Shown in pieces: positions 15,314-23,790 of a stretch of DNA of 26,963 nucleotides. The DNA is from an uncultured Acidimicrobiaceae bacterium (GTDB lineage Bacteria; Actinomycetota; Acidimicrobiia; Acidimicrobiales; Microtrichaceae). Numbering within the stretch: the first letter of the stretch is position 1; every line of letters starts with the position of its first letter. A model generated the notes under the pieces. That model did no database searches and had not been told where the DNA came from. It saw nothing but the letters and a program-made list of their open reading frames with translations. The stretch spans positions 1 to 26,963 of the forward strand of contig CALMLJ010000458.1 in the NCBI GenBank assembly GCA_937868025.1, given 5' to 3'. The translations under genes and the position numbers were made by a program.

Positions 15314-18300
15314 CTACGAGAGTATCTGGCTGACGATGGCGCCGGCGCGAGTGCCGAGCTGGGCCATCAGCGACTCGATCGATTCGCCCTGCATCTGCAG
15401 CGTGACCAGGGACCCGCCATCGGCGACCGTGACCTGCTTGTCGGACTTGCGGTTGCTCACGGCCTTCTCGAGTCGTGCGATCAGGCTGTCGGCGTTCACA
15501 CCCGAGACGGTCGGATCGAAGATGTACTTGGCGAGCAGATCTTCAGCACGCTTGGGGTTGCTCTGGATCGGCAGAATCAGCTCAGCCTTGCCGCCCTCGG
15601 CGACCCGGGCCGTCTGCTCGGTGGTTACCAGATCCCCGAAGTAGTAGCCCTTCGGCGGCTTCGAGGCGTTGGCCTGCTGCACCCGGGAGATGTCGCCGTA
15701 GCGGGCCCTGATGTAGCGGATCGAGGCGATGGCGTTGTGCACCGGGTTGTAGATATCCCCGTAGCCGGGCAGTGCGTAGGCGCGGAACGTGGGACCGATG
15801 GTCTGCATGAGGCCGATCGACGGCGTGCCCTTCTTGGCATTCGAGTCCCAGAGATTGGTCGCCCGGGGGTTGAAACCGGACTCGCGCTTGGCCAGTGTCA
15901 TGAGGCCCGTGAACCATGACTCGGGCGCGCCGGTGATCGCCATGGCTGCCCGGATCCAGCCAGCAGCGGCCCCCGAGCCAGCGCCACCGATGTTCCCGCC
16001 CGGGATGAGTCCCGGCGTGGCGCCCACCCTTGCGTCGATGAGCGACGACACTTCGTCGAGGTACTTGGTGACGTTCTTCGCCAGTCGATCGATCGCCCCG
16101 CCGATAGCGCTACCGAGCACCGGACCGAGCCCGCCGGCGACGACCTGGCCGATGTCGTTGGCACCAGAGACGTTCGCCTTGGCGCCGGGCACCTTGTCCT
16201 TGGCGGCGAGCAGGCCGGTGATGTCCCCCTTCTGGATGAACCGGAACTGCTGCAACCCGAGGCGCTTCATGGCGTCGACTGGGACGACGCCCTCGCCCTT
16301 CTGGGCGAGCACGAGCTGCTCGTTCGACGCCACCGGCCCGTTGAGTCGCGACGATGAGATGCCGTCGCCGACGACGCCGCCCGAGTGCTTCACCTCGACC
16401 TTGCCGGTCCGAGCCCCGATGTACTTCTTCGTGATGCCCGGCACAACGATCGTGTCACCCGACCCGATCTGGCCACTGACCGCGTTGATGGCGGCCGCCA
16501 TCGATCCGACGACCTCGACGATGCGGGCGGCCGGCGTCTCGATGCCGTTGGCGAGCCGTTGCATCGCGTCGACTCCGCGGATGGCGAGCGACCCGAAGGC
16601 GTTGGCTGCCGTGTCGGTGGTCGCGGCCACGTCGTAGGACCACGTCTGCAGGCCCGGGATGGTCGCAGCGGAGATCTGCTGCGGGAGCGGCAGGAGGCCG
16701 GCTACGGCGTCGTCGTTGGCCTGCTTGGCGGCCATCGGCACGGTAGCGAGCTGAGCGTTGACGGCCCCGGTCACCTGGGTGACCTGAGCGATCAGCTCGG
16801 GAGAAGTCGACGCCACGGTGCTGGCGGTGGTGTTGTCACGGTCCTCGCGCAGGAGACGGCGCTGTTGCGGCGACAGGCCAGGTTTGTTGGCTTCGCTGGT
16901 GAGCTTCGCTCGGACCTCTGCGGCCTTGTCCTCGAGCGCCTTCTGGGCGACCGCGATCGGGGCGAGCGTGGCGTCGACGGTCGACTGCACGGTGGCGATC
17001 GACAGGAGGCCCTGGTTCTGGATTTGGCGGATCCCCTCGGCATTGAGGTCGCGAGCCTTGGCTTCGAGCCCAACGAACGTCTTGTCGTCGGCCTGAGCGA
17101 TCGCTGCAGCGTACGCCGCCTGAGCCTCGGCGGGCAGCTGGCTGAGCACCTCAATTAGCCCCGAGCCGCCACGGCGGATGATCTCACCGATGTTGTCGTT
17201 GACCCGGGCACTGGCCACCAGTCGGTCGCCCAGCTCCTTCAGCACCTCGTCGAACTTGGGCACGACGCCGTCGGCGGCGCCCTTCAGATCCTCGAAGACC
17301 TGCGAGACGGACGGCACCAGACCCTTGAAGGCGTCCTGGGTCTTCTGAATCTGGGCGACGTAGAGGTTGCCAAACTGGACCCCCTTCTCGATCAGGTCGG
17401 AGGCTGCTTCACCAGTGAGACCCATGTCGGTGGCGAGGCCGGCGAGCTCCTCCGCGGTGATCTGGCCGTCCTGCATCAGCTGCATGATGGCCACCGACGC
17501 GCCGCCGAGCTGAGCTACTACACCGTTGGATCCGGTGAGCACGTCGGTACCCTTGATCTTGTCGTAGGCAGCACCCAATGAGCCCGACAGGGTGTCGATC
17601 GACTTCTGAAACTCGGACACTTCGTCGAGGCTGAGGTCGAGCGTGTTGGCCAAGTTCGTCGTGCCCTGGTCGAACACCTCGGTCTTGCCCGTGGCGAAGT
17701 CGTAGGAGATGCCGAGCTCCTTGAGCTTGTTGACGGTCGCCTCGGTGAGCAGGTTGTAGTCGGCGACCTTCTTGCCGTTCTCGTCGAGCACGTCGTTATA
17801 GAAGACAATGCCGTTCTTGGTGCCGAATGTGCGCTGCACCTTGCCCTGGCTGACCAGCAGCTTCTCCTGCTCGGCGATGACGCTCTTGACGGTGTCGGCG
17901 CCAGCACCGGTCGACTCCTTCAAAAGGCCGACGGTCGCCTTCTGGCGAGCCAGGATGCGCTCGATGCCGGAGCCGGTGTCGTCGGATCCGAACGCCGAAC
18001 CGATTCGCGAGAAGGTGCCCCGCTCATCGCCGGCGGCACCGGCCAGCACCGTGAAGGCCTCGAAGGCCGTCTTGCTGTCCTTCGAGAGCTTGAGGGCGTA
18101 GTCGGAGACGGTCTCGCCGCGCTTCTCGAGGGCAGCCTTGAACTCGGCATTGTTGAAGATCTTGCCGATGTCGGAGTTCTGATCGCGCAGATCCTTGAGG
18201 TACGAGTCGCTCAGGCTGACGGTCTTCTTGCTCGTGTCGTTGAGGCCACCGATCACCGACTCGGCGAACTTCTTTCCGCCCTCAGCAGCGATGCCGGCTT

Positions 18301-20767
18301 CCTTGTTGGCCTGCCGGAACTGGTTGACGATCAGGCCGATGCCGATGGCGATGGCGGCGAGCTGCGGGGTTGAGATCGATGAGATGAACTTGAGGAATCC
18401 GTTGCCGGCCGAGGCGGCGAGACCCGCTGCTCCGCGTAGGGCACTGCCGAGCAGGCCCGTCTTGGCGGCGGCCCCAGCAGACGCAGCGCCGACGGCTTCG
18501 ATCGTCTTCGTGACTCCGGGGCCAAGGGCGGCCACCTTCTCCACGCCGGACACGTCGATGATATCCAGTGCGCCGCGCCCCGCTGAGGGTAGCCCGAGGG
18601 CGCCCGATCCGATGCCGGGGGCCCGCACGCGGGCCTGCTGGAAGTTGGCCACGTTGATGCGCTCGATGGCCGTGCCCACAGCGGCGCTCGCCGCGGCGGT
18701 CTGCGCCGCTGCGGCCGTGGCGGCGTCTGCCGTCGCCTTGAAGGCGGTCGCCCCGGCTGCACCCGCCGTCTTCGCCGACTTCGAGAAGGCGTCGAGCTTG
18801 TTGATGAGGTCGACGGTCTGATTCCTAGCCAGGTTGCCCATGACCGAACCGATGCCCTTGAGGTATTCGAGCACCTGCGGCCCGGCAGCGGCGAGTGAGG
18901 CAAAGATCTTCTGGCGGTTGAGAATGAGGATGAGCCCGATGACCTGACGCAGTGGCTCGGGTAGCCCTTCCAGAACGTCGGCCACCGTGTTGAGCAGCGG
19001 AGTGACCAGCCGAAGCGCACCGCCGAACAGGCTGAAGGTGGACACGCCGGAGATGACGAGGTTGAGGACCGTCGACAGCACCGGCACCAGGGCGATGACG
19101 AGGTCACCGAACGTGGAGAACAGGGGTCGCAGGTTCGACACGGCCGGCGTCAACCGGTCGGTCAGAATGGTGGCGCCCTCGAGCAGCTTCGTGAAGAAGG
19201 GGGCGCTCGCCTTGGTCAACTCGAGGAACAGCTTCACGCCGGACTCGAGCGCCGGGCCAAAGGCGGTGATGATCGGGGCGAGGGAGCGAGCTCCGTCGGC
19301 CACCTGGGCCTGGGCGTTGGTGGCGAGACGCTTCAGCAGGTCGTTGAGCGGCTTCTCGACCTCGGGCTGCAAGAAGGCGTTCTTGAAGCCGAGGGCGACG
19401 TTGTCCTTCAGGGTGGCGAACCGACCCGACAGCGTCTCGGCAGCACCGGCGGCAGCACCGGCGGCGCCGGGGAACTCGGCGAGCCCCTTGTTGATCGCGG
19501 CGATGGCCAGCTCGGCGGGGATGGCCTTCTTCGAGATCTCCGTGTAGGTCTGAGCGAGCGTCTGACCCTTGAAGTCGGCGATCGCCTTCACCGGGTCGAA
19601 GCCGGGCAGGTTGCGGCGGATCTGGTTCAGCTCGAGCAGCTGGGCGGTGCCGCGGCCCTTCACCTTGGCGAGGGCCTTGGCGACGTTCTCGATGTTCTCC
19701 GTCGTCGAGCCGAGCACGGCGCCCACGTCGGTGATGCGGGTGAGGAGCGGAAGCACGTCCTCGGCGGCGGTGCCGGCGCCGAGGAGGAACTTGGTGGCCT
19801 CCTTCACCTGCGGGACCTCGAAGGGGGTCACTGCTGCGAACTGCTCGAGCTGCTTGATGTAGCGGGCGCTCTGGTCGGCACTGAAACCGACGCTCTTGGT
19901 CAGTGCGACGATGCCCTTGTCGGCGAGCTGCGCGTCGGCGGCGACCTTGGCGCCGTAGCCGATGATGCCAGCGAAGGCGACGCCGAGGCCACCGATGCCC
20001 GCGGCGAGCAACGAGCCCGACTGGGTGAGGCGGGCGAACTGCGACCCGACCCCGCCCAGCGGGCCCGTGATGGCTCCGGCGGTCTTCGCGAGCTGCTTGA
20101 GCTTGTCGTCGATGTGGTTGATGTCCTTGCCGTCGCCGAGAGACCGCGAGATGGCCGACCGAGTGGCGATCGCCGCACCGGTGTCGGCCTTGACGCCGAT
20201 GTGTAGGTCGGGGATCGACCGCTGGATCTCGGCGATGAAGGCGCGCACTTCTGCGATGAAGGCACCCTTGTTGGCGTTGAGCGTGGGCCGCAACGGCAGC
20301 TCGGCGCCCTCGGCCCGTGCAAAGGCCTTCAGGTCGCGGATCGCCGCCTGGATGTCCTTCTTGAGCACCACGGGCGTGAGGACGATCTCGACGTTGCGCT
20401 CGGCCTTGATCACGTCGCGCACTCGACGGATCTCGGCCGTGACCGCTGACTTCGGGATCGTGACGCCCAGCTCGAGCTTCACGTTCTGGGCGCTGACCTG
20501 CGCCTGGATGAACCGGATGTCGGTCTTGAGCTGCTGGCGGTCGATCTTCAGGTTGACCGGTATCGACACATCGACGCCCGATTCCTTGATCTGGGCCTTC
20601 AGCATCCGACGGAGTGAGGCCGTGAACCCGGAGATGTCGGGCTCGGCCTTGACCTTCACCTCGACGCCCTCGGCCGCCGCCTTGGTCTCCGTGGCCAGTT
20701 TCCGACGGAAGCCCGTGGCATCGGGCTCGACGGGCATCTTGACCTTGCCGAATTGGAAGTCGCCCAT
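15314..20767 (-). CDS. Tape measure protein with lytic transglycosylase domain
   Basis: At 1817 aa this is the longest gene and sets tail length. The N-terminus holds two 28-residue-spaced motifs (VEPDATGF at 13-20 and AEPDISGF at 41-48), as in actinophage tape measures. Hydrophobic segments follow at roughly 247-275 (GIGGLGVAFAGIIGYG), 555-590 and 800-830. From about 1603 to 1700 is an SLT-type transglycosylase: KRESGFNP with catalytic E1629, PSIGLMQT (1650-1656), and NPVHNAIASIRYIRARYG. This would open a hole in peptidoglycan during DNA entry. There is not one Cys. By the usual 0.15 nm per residue, the tail would be up to about 270 nm. ATG 20767 follows the T gene by two bases. Confidence 0.95.
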   Translation of the reverse strand: MGDFQFGKVKMPVEPDATGFRRKLATETKAAAEGVEVKVKAEPDISGFTASLRRMLKAQIKESGVDVSIPVNLKIDRQQLKTDIRFIQAQVSAQNVKLELGVTIPKSAVTAEIRRVRDVIKAERNVEIVLTPVVLKKDIQAAIRDLKAFARAEGAELPLRPTLNANKGAFIAEVRAFIAEIQRSIPDLHIGVKADTGAAIATRSAISRSLGDGKDINHIDDKLKQLAKTAGAITGPLGGVGSQFARLTQSGSLLAAGIGGLGVAFAGIIGYGAKVAADAQLADKGIVALTKSVGFSADQSARYIKQLEQFAAVTPFEVPQVKEATKFLLGAGTAAEDVLPLLTRITDVGAVLGSTTENIENVAKALAKVKGRGTAQLLELNQIRRNLPGFDPVKAIADFKGQTLAQTYTEISKKAIPAELAIAAINKGLAEFPGAAGAAAGAAETLSGRFATLKDNVALGFKNAFLQPEVEKPLNDLLKRLATNAQAQVADGARSLAPIITAFGPALESGVKLFLELTKASAPFFTKLLEGATILTDRLTPAVSNLRPLFSTFGDLVIALVPVLSTVLNLVISGVSTFSLFGGALRLVTPLLNTVADVLEGLPEPLRQVIGLILILNRQKIFASLAAAGPQVLEYLKGIGSVMGNLARNQTVDLINKLDAFSKSAKTAGAAGATAFKATADAATAAAAQTAAASAAVGTAIERINVANFQQARVRAPGIGSGALGLPSAGRGALDIIDVSGVEKVAALGPGVTKTIEAVGAASAGAAAKTGLLGSALRGAAGLAASAGNGFLKFISSISTPQLAAIAIGIGLIVNQFRQANKEAGIAAEGGKKFAESVIGGLNDTSKKTVSLSDSYLKDLRDQNSDIGKIFNNAEFKAALEKRGETVSDYALKLSKDSKTAFEAFTVLAGAAGDERGTFSRIGSAFGSDDTGSGIERILARQKATVGLLKESTGAGADTVKSVIAEQEKLLVSQGKVQRTFGTKNGIVFYNDVLDENGKKVADYNLLTEATVNKLKELGISYDFATGKTEVFDQGTTNLANTLDLSLDEVSEFQKSIDTLSGSLGAAYDKIKGTDVLTGSNGVVAQLGGASVAIMQLMQDGQITAEELAGLATDMGLTGEAASDLIEKGVQFGNLYVAQIQKTQDAFKGLVPSVSQVFEDLKGAADGVVPKFDEVLKELGDRLVASARVNDNIGEIIRRGGSGLIEVLSQLPAEAQAAYAAAIAQADDKTFVGLEAKARDLNAEGIRQIQNQGLLSIATVQSTVDATLAPIAVAQKALEDKAAEVRAKLTSEANKPGLSPQQRRLLREDRDNTTASTVASTSPELIAQVTQVTGAVNAQLATVPMAAKQANDDAVAGLLPLPQQISAATIPGLQTWSYDVAATTDTAANAFGSLAIRGVDAMQRLANGIETPAARIVEVVGSMAAAINAVSGQIGSGDTIVVPGITKKYIGARTGKVEVKHSGGVVGDGISSSRLNGPVASNEQLVLAQKGEGVVPVDAMKRLGLQQFRFIQKGDITGLLAAKDKVPGAKANVSGANDIGQVVAGGLGPVLGSAIGGAIDRLAKNVTKYLDEVSSLIDARVGATPGLIPGGNIGGAGSGAAAGWIRAAMAITGAPESWFTGLMTLAKRESGFNPRATNLWDSNAKKGTPSIGLMQTIGPTFRAYALPGYGDIYNPVHNAIASIRYIRARYGDISRVQQANASKPPKGYYFGDLVTTEQTARVAEGGKAELILPIQSNPKRAEDLLAKYIFDPTVSGVNADSLIARLEKAVSNRKSDKQVTVADGGSLVTLQMQGESIESLMAQLGTRAGAIVSQILS

Positions 20768-20769
20768 CT

Positions 20770-21147
20770 CTACTCCGGTTCGGGGTCCTCGGCTGATGCT
20801 AGCGCAGCCTCGGCCTCGCGGGCCGCTTCCAAGAATCTCGTCCAGTCCTCCTCGACGGCGTCGGGATCGAAGGCCCCTGGGCCGGTCACCTTGCGGTGCA
20901 CGCCCTTCTTGCGCAGGTAGTCGTCGGCCTCCCGACCCAGGGCCATCGACAGGCCGCGGGTCTGCGCCAGGAGACGCTCGAGCTCCTCCTCGGTCTCGGC
21001 CTCGGAGATCTGCGAAACCATCTCGCAGATCTCCGGCGGCGAGTCAGTGAGGGCGCGGTAGTACCCGAAGTTGAGCCACTCGACGATGTCGATGTCGGCG
21101 AGACGCATCCCGCCCGAGATGAGCTTCCCCTCGAGGAAGTCGCCCAT
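20770..21147 (-). CDS. Tail assembly chaperone, T part (probably made as a G-T fusion)
   Basis: The T frame is open from 21258 down to its stop at 20770, so it overlaps the G gene by about 100 bases and is -1 relative to it. As an independent gene it would start at ATG 21147 (125 aa; MGDFLEGKLISGGMRLADID). The GGAGGGG just upstream is only two bases from that ATG, a poor spacing. The frame upstream of the ATG (RPPYWGTVGLWILTEG) reads like real protein, so I favour a -1 frameshift giving a 250-aa G-T product. Position just before the tape measure gene fits. The chaperone would coat the tape measure during assembly and is absent from the mature virion. Confidence 0.7.
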   Translation of the reverse strand: MGDFLEGKLISGGMRLADIDIVEWLNFGYYRALTDSPPEICEMVSQISEAETEEELERLLAQTRGLSMALGREADDYLRKKGVHRKVTGPGAFDPDAVEEDWTRFLEAAREAEAALASAEDPEPE

Positions 21148-21155
21148 CCCCTCCG

Positions 21156-21521
21156 TCAGGATCCAGAGTCCGACGGTGCCCCAGTAGGGCGGCCGGAGGC
21201 TGCAGCGACGGCCTCCTTGCGCAAGCGGGTCCGCTCCTCGTCGACCCACTCGAGGAGCTCACCAGCGCTCTCAGCGCTGATCTTGTCCTTGTTCCACAGC
21301 TTGGTAAACTCCTTGCGGAACGCGGCCTGCTGCTCGTCGATGATCGCGCTCGTGATGACCTCGACCAGGAACCCCGTCGTCTTGTCGTCGGCCTTCGTCG
21401 AGAAGTTGCCGTGCTCCTTGAAGCGCCAGTCGGTGTTGCTGCCACCGATCTCCGAGAAGTTGACGGTGATCGGCTCGGAGAACGGCAGTTCCTCGAGCGG
21501 CTTGAGGGTCTTCTTGGCCAT
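21156..21521 (-). CDS. Tail assembly chaperone, G part
   Basis: This 121-aa protein has a short beta-rich N-terminus (PFSEPITVNFSEIGG), a helical body (TGFLVEVITSAIIDEQQAAF; FTKLWNKDKISAESAGELLE) and a low-complexity end (AAASGRPTGAPSDSGS), the plan of siphophage gpG-type chaperones. It starts at ATG 21521 with GGGAGC as ribosome binding site. The T frame lies in the -1 register over its last 100 bases. In this overlap I find no canonical X XXY YYZ heptamer. An AAGGAGG sequence and a hairpin (arms 21195-21200 and 21211-21216) do occur there and might act on the ribosome. Confidence 0.82.
   Translation of the reverse strand: MAKKTLKPLEELPFSEPITVNFSEIGGSNTDWRFKEHGNFSTKADDKTTGFLVEVITSAIIDEQQAAFRKEFTKLWNKDKISAESAGELLEWVDEERTRLRKEAVAAASGRPTGAPSDSGS
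21195..21216 (-). promoter_or_regulatory. Hairpin with Shine-Dalgarno-like arm in the chaperone overlap
   Basis: On the minus strand, GGAGGC (21216-21211) is followed by 10 bases and then GCCTCC (21200-21195), a perfect 6-bp stem. The first arm is part of AAGGAGG, an exact anti-Shine-Dalgarno match inside the G reading frame. Internal Shine-Dalgarno sequences and stem-loops are the known stimulators of -1 frameshifting. The missing element is a slippery heptamer, so a role in frameshifting is inference. Confidence 0.4.
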
Positions 21522-21542
21522 GTTCTGCTCCCGGTTGCGGTA

Positions 21543-21568
21543 GGTGATAGCCGGGCTAGCGTATCACC
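21543..21568 (-). terminator. Hairpin between gp10-like and chaperone genes
   Basis: GGTGATA (21543-21549) and TATCACC (21562-21568) form a perfect 7-bp inverted repeat with a 12-base loop containing GCTAGC. The outer arm covers the stop codon of the gp10-like gene, and the hairpin fills most of the 42-base spacer before the chaperone gene. No U-tract follows, so it is more likely an RNA-processing or partial-attenuation site than a full terminator. Confidence 0.45.
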
Positions 21569-22118
21569 GCAGATCCTTCGACGCCACGAACCGCAGGCCG
21601 CGCTGCAGTGCGATCTCGCGGGCAGCTCGCTCGCCGTTGTGCGTCGCCCTCTGGCCCTTGACTTCCTTGGCGAACACGAGCCCGCCGAGATCCTGGGTGG
21701 GTGCCGTCGGGAACCTGTTGGTCTGGCCGTACGGACGGAAGATCATGTAGGCCGGCCGCGGCTTCGACCGCTTCACCTGCACGGTCCGGCCGTCGGCCAT
21801 GTGCCGGGTGTGAGCCCGGGTGCGGATCATCCGCCGCTTGGCTCGGATCGGCCGCCGCTTCGGACCATAGATGCCAGTGCCGCGCTCGAGCAGGATCGCC
21901 TTGCCGTCGTCGTTGACGACCTCGGCGGCTCCAGCGGGAAGCGGGCGCGCCCGCCATGAGGCCTGGTACCGACCGCTGTAGAAGTTGTCGGTCGAGTTGA
22001 GCGCGGCGGCGCGGGCGATGTCGCTGGCGATTCCGAGGGTGGCCCGCCGACACTCGGGTGTCGTACGGAACCACGCCTCGAACTCAGCGTCAGTTGCCTC
22101 GAGGACGACCCGAGCCAC
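21564..22118 (-). CDS. HK97 gp10-like tail completion/neck protein
   Basis: This 184-aa protein has the core pattern of the HK97-gp10 family: a helix (GIASDIARAAALNSTDNFYS) followed by 'GRYQASWRARPLP', then 'AEVVNDDGKAILLERGTGIYG', equivalent to the family's 'tG.Lr.Si ... a..vE.GT'. A basic stretch follows (PKRRPIRAKRRM), then a Tyr/Pro section. Such proteins act at the head-tail neck. Order between the putative terminator gene and the chaperone pair supports this. The start is uncertain: the first plausible codon is GTG 22118, which overlaps the upstream gene by 29 bases, and there is no good ribosome binding site. Confidence 0.72.
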   Translation of the reverse strand: MARVVLEATDAEFEAWFRTTPECRRATLGIASDIARAAALNSTDNFYSGRYQASWRARPLPAGAAEVVNDDGKAILLERGTGIYGPKRRPIRAKRRMIRTRAHTRHMADGRTVQVKRSKPRPAYMIFRPYGQTNRFPTAPTQDLGGLVFAKEVKGQRATHNGERAAREIALQRGLRFVASKDLR

Positions 22119-22410
22119 CGGTGGCCTGACCGCTCGGGGTCGGCGGCGCGGGCGTCTCATTCTCGTTGGCCGTTGCCGGGTCGTCGGAGGCCGGCGGCGC
22201 GGGCGGATCGGTGAGGGCCTGGAAGGCCGCCTCACTCGACTCGTCGGCCGGGCCCTTCGGCGCTGGCGTGTCGACGAGCACGAGGCGCTTGCCGATCCGT
22301 CGATCGTCGGGCTTGACCGTGATGGTCTGGCCGTAGGTGAGGCCGGCGCCGGCGACCACGACTCGGGCGACGACACTACCCTCGGACTCGGTGGGGGTGG
22401 TATTGGTCAT
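22090..22410 (-). CDS. Small hypothetical protein with Pro-rich tail, 106 aa
   Basis: Residues 1-50 form a small beta-like part (GSVVARVVVAGAGLTYGQTI, then IGKRLVLVDTP). Residues 60-106 are a low-complexity tail of Pro, Ala, Glu and Gly (DPPAPPASDDPATANENET). A good Shine-Dalgarno site (GAGGAGGG, spacing about 4) precedes ATG 22410. It lies among neck and tail-completion genes, so a structural role is likely, but I recognise no family. Its last 29 bases overlap the gp10-like start. Confidence 0.65.
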   Translation of the reverse strand: MTNTTPTESEGSVVARVVVAGAGLTYGQTITVKPDDRRIGKRLVLVDTPAPKGPADESSEAAFQALTDPPAPPASDDPATANENETPAPPTPSGQATGGSGRPRGN

Positions 22411-22419
22411 GTGCCCTCC

Positions 22420-22935
22420 TCAGAGCTTCACGGTGATCGGGAGAGCCCAGCGGACGCAGGTGTTCTCCTCGTCGATGATGGCCCATTTGCCGATGTCGAC
22501 GTTCTTGCAGGTTAGCTGAATCGGGTCGACCAGCCACGACTCCCAGCCGCCGTAGTGGTAGTCGCCACCGAGCATCTTCTGGAGGCCCTGCAGGATGGCA
22601 CCGCGAGCCTGCGACGATGCCTGCGCCCTGGTGCTCACTTCGACGGGATCCCAGTCTCCATCCTCGTCGGGAGTGACCTTGCAGAGGTCGACCATGATGA
22701 GCACGTCGCCGTAGGCCTGGTAGCAGCAGGCGTCGTCGTCGGGGTGCATGAGACCCTCGGTGACCGACACGGCGAGCTGGCACGGGTCGCAGCACATCGT
22801 CAGCGGCACGCCAGCGTCGACGACGAACGCTCGGGTGCACTCGTAGTCGCAGAGCTGGGCGCCGGCAAGGAACCGCTGGCCCAGCTGCCAACTCCAATCG
22901 GCGGGCAGGGCCAGGGGATTCGGAGTGTCGCTCAC
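22420..22935 (-). CDS. Putative tail terminator/tail completion protein, Cys-rich
   Basis: This 171-aa protein from GTG 22935 has a helical N-terminus (LPADWSWQLGQRFLAGAQLC) and strands such as FVVDAG and YGDVLIMVDLCKV, then a helix (AQASSQARGAILQGLQKML) and an ending that may complete a sheet. The plan and position next to the major tail protein suggest the terminator that caps the tail tube. It has 10 Cys, including MCCDPC and ACCYQ, far more than typical terminators. The family is not certain. The start is set 79 bases after the major tail stop, behind a strong hairpin. Confidence 0.6.
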   Translation of the reverse strand: MSDTPNPLALPADWSWQLGQRFLAGAQLCDYECTRAFVVDAGVPLTMCCDPCQLAVSVTEGLMHPDDDACCYQAYGDVLIMVDLCKVTPDEDGDWDPVEVSTRAQASSQARGAILQGLQKMLGGDYHYGGWESWLVDPIQLTCKNVDIGKWAIIDEENTCVRWALPITVKL

Positions 22936-22950
22936 GGCGCGAGTGTACTC

Positions 22951-23003
22951 GGGGCGGCAGGCCTGCAACCGGGAAGAAGCGTGCCTACCGCCCCAAGAAG
23001 GGG
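22951..23003 (-). terminator. Hairpin after the major tail gene, with a competing hairpin
   Basis: GGGGCGGCAGGC (22951-22962) and GCCTACCGCCCC (22983-22994) are inverted repeats. In the minus-strand RNA they pair over 12 bp, with one position being a G-U wobble. The arm at 22991-22994 can instead pair with GGGG at 23000-23003 over a 5-base loop, so the two structures exclude each other. No U-tract follows. It lies 12 bases after the major tail stop (codon 23015-23017), so it may be a partial terminator or an RNA-end stabiliser. Confidence 0.55.
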
Positions 23004-23014
23004 TCCGGTGTCGA

Positions 23015-23767
23015 TCAGAGCGGAGCGACGACCGTCGGGTGGACGATCGGGTTCGCCGAGGGGGCGGGGACGCCGCCGGCGGCGATGAGCAGCTCGGAGT
23101 GTGCGGACTGATCGTGGATCGCGGTCGGCACGGCCGTGGTCGGCCACAGGTTCCAGGGGCCGCGGCCGATGAGCGGGTTGGCGTAGGCCTTGGCCGTGAA
23201 GCTGTAGGCCTGGCGGGCATCCTCGAAGGTCTCGTCCTCGAAGACGAAGTCGGTGAGCAGCGGGAGGAAGTGGCCGTTGAGGCCGGTCATGCCCGAGGTC
23301 GAAGCGCTGGCGCCGCAGCCGCCGTCGGAGTCCGACGCCTTGCGGCCGATGAACATGGCGACCTTGGGCTTGTTCGACGCTGCGTCGCAGACCGAGCCGG
23401 ACGCCGAGGCGCCACCGATCAGGTGCTCGATGCCGACGATGTGATCGTCCGCGTCGACTACGACGGGGTCACCGGACAGCATCGAGAAGAGGGCCAGGTT
23501 CTTCACGCAGAGCGTGCCGGCCACGTTCTTCCACTTGATCACGTCGTCGCCGACGAGACGAGGGCCGCACTGCTTGCCGTTGGCGCCCTTCTGGGAGTAG
23601 TCGGTCCCCGCTTCGATCTCGTTGGTGAGAGCGATCGAGGTCCAGCCGGTCGTCACGATCGACGGAACGCCCGTCACGATCGCGCAACCGCTGGCGCCAC
23701 CGAGGGGCACCGCGATCAGCACACACGAGCTGGTCTCGATGAACACGTTGTTGTCGCCGTCGGCCAT
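23015..23767 (-). CDS. Major tail protein (tail tube)
   Basis: This 250-aa beta-rich protein (NVFIETSSCVLIAVPLGG; VPSIVTTGWTSIALTNEIEA; FLPLLTDFVFEDETFEDARQ) has the size and strand content of tail tube subunits and sits in the expected slot between connector and chaperone genes. The end APSANPIVHPTVVAPL is low-complexity. Six Cys are spread through the first two thirds. It has the best-formed ribosome binding site in the window (AGGAGA about 9 bases before ATG 23767), and hairpin-containing spacers lie on both sides, which suggests high and separately controlled expression. Confidence 0.8.
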   Translation of the reverse strand: MADGDNNVFIETSSCVLIAVPLGGASGCAIVTGVPSIVTTGWTSIALTNEIEAGTDYSQKGANGKQCGPRLVGDDVIKWKNVAGTLCVKNLALFSMLSGDPVVVDADDHIVGIEHLIGGASASGSVCDAASNKPKVAMFIGRKASDSDGGCGASASTSGMTGLNGHFLPLLTDFVFEDETFEDARQAYSFTAKAYANPLIGRGPWNLWPTTAVPTAIHDQSAHSELLIAAGGVPAPSANPIVHPTVVAPL

Positions 23768-23790
23768 AGCCTTTGTTCTCCTGTGGGGTT

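Noticed and set aside
14903..15919. Plus-strand frame of 338 codons opposite the Dit-like and tape measure genes
   Set aside because: Composition is Asp/Arg/Val/Gly-rich mirror sequence, and it spans the junction of two real genes on the other strand. No ribosome binding site or family motif.
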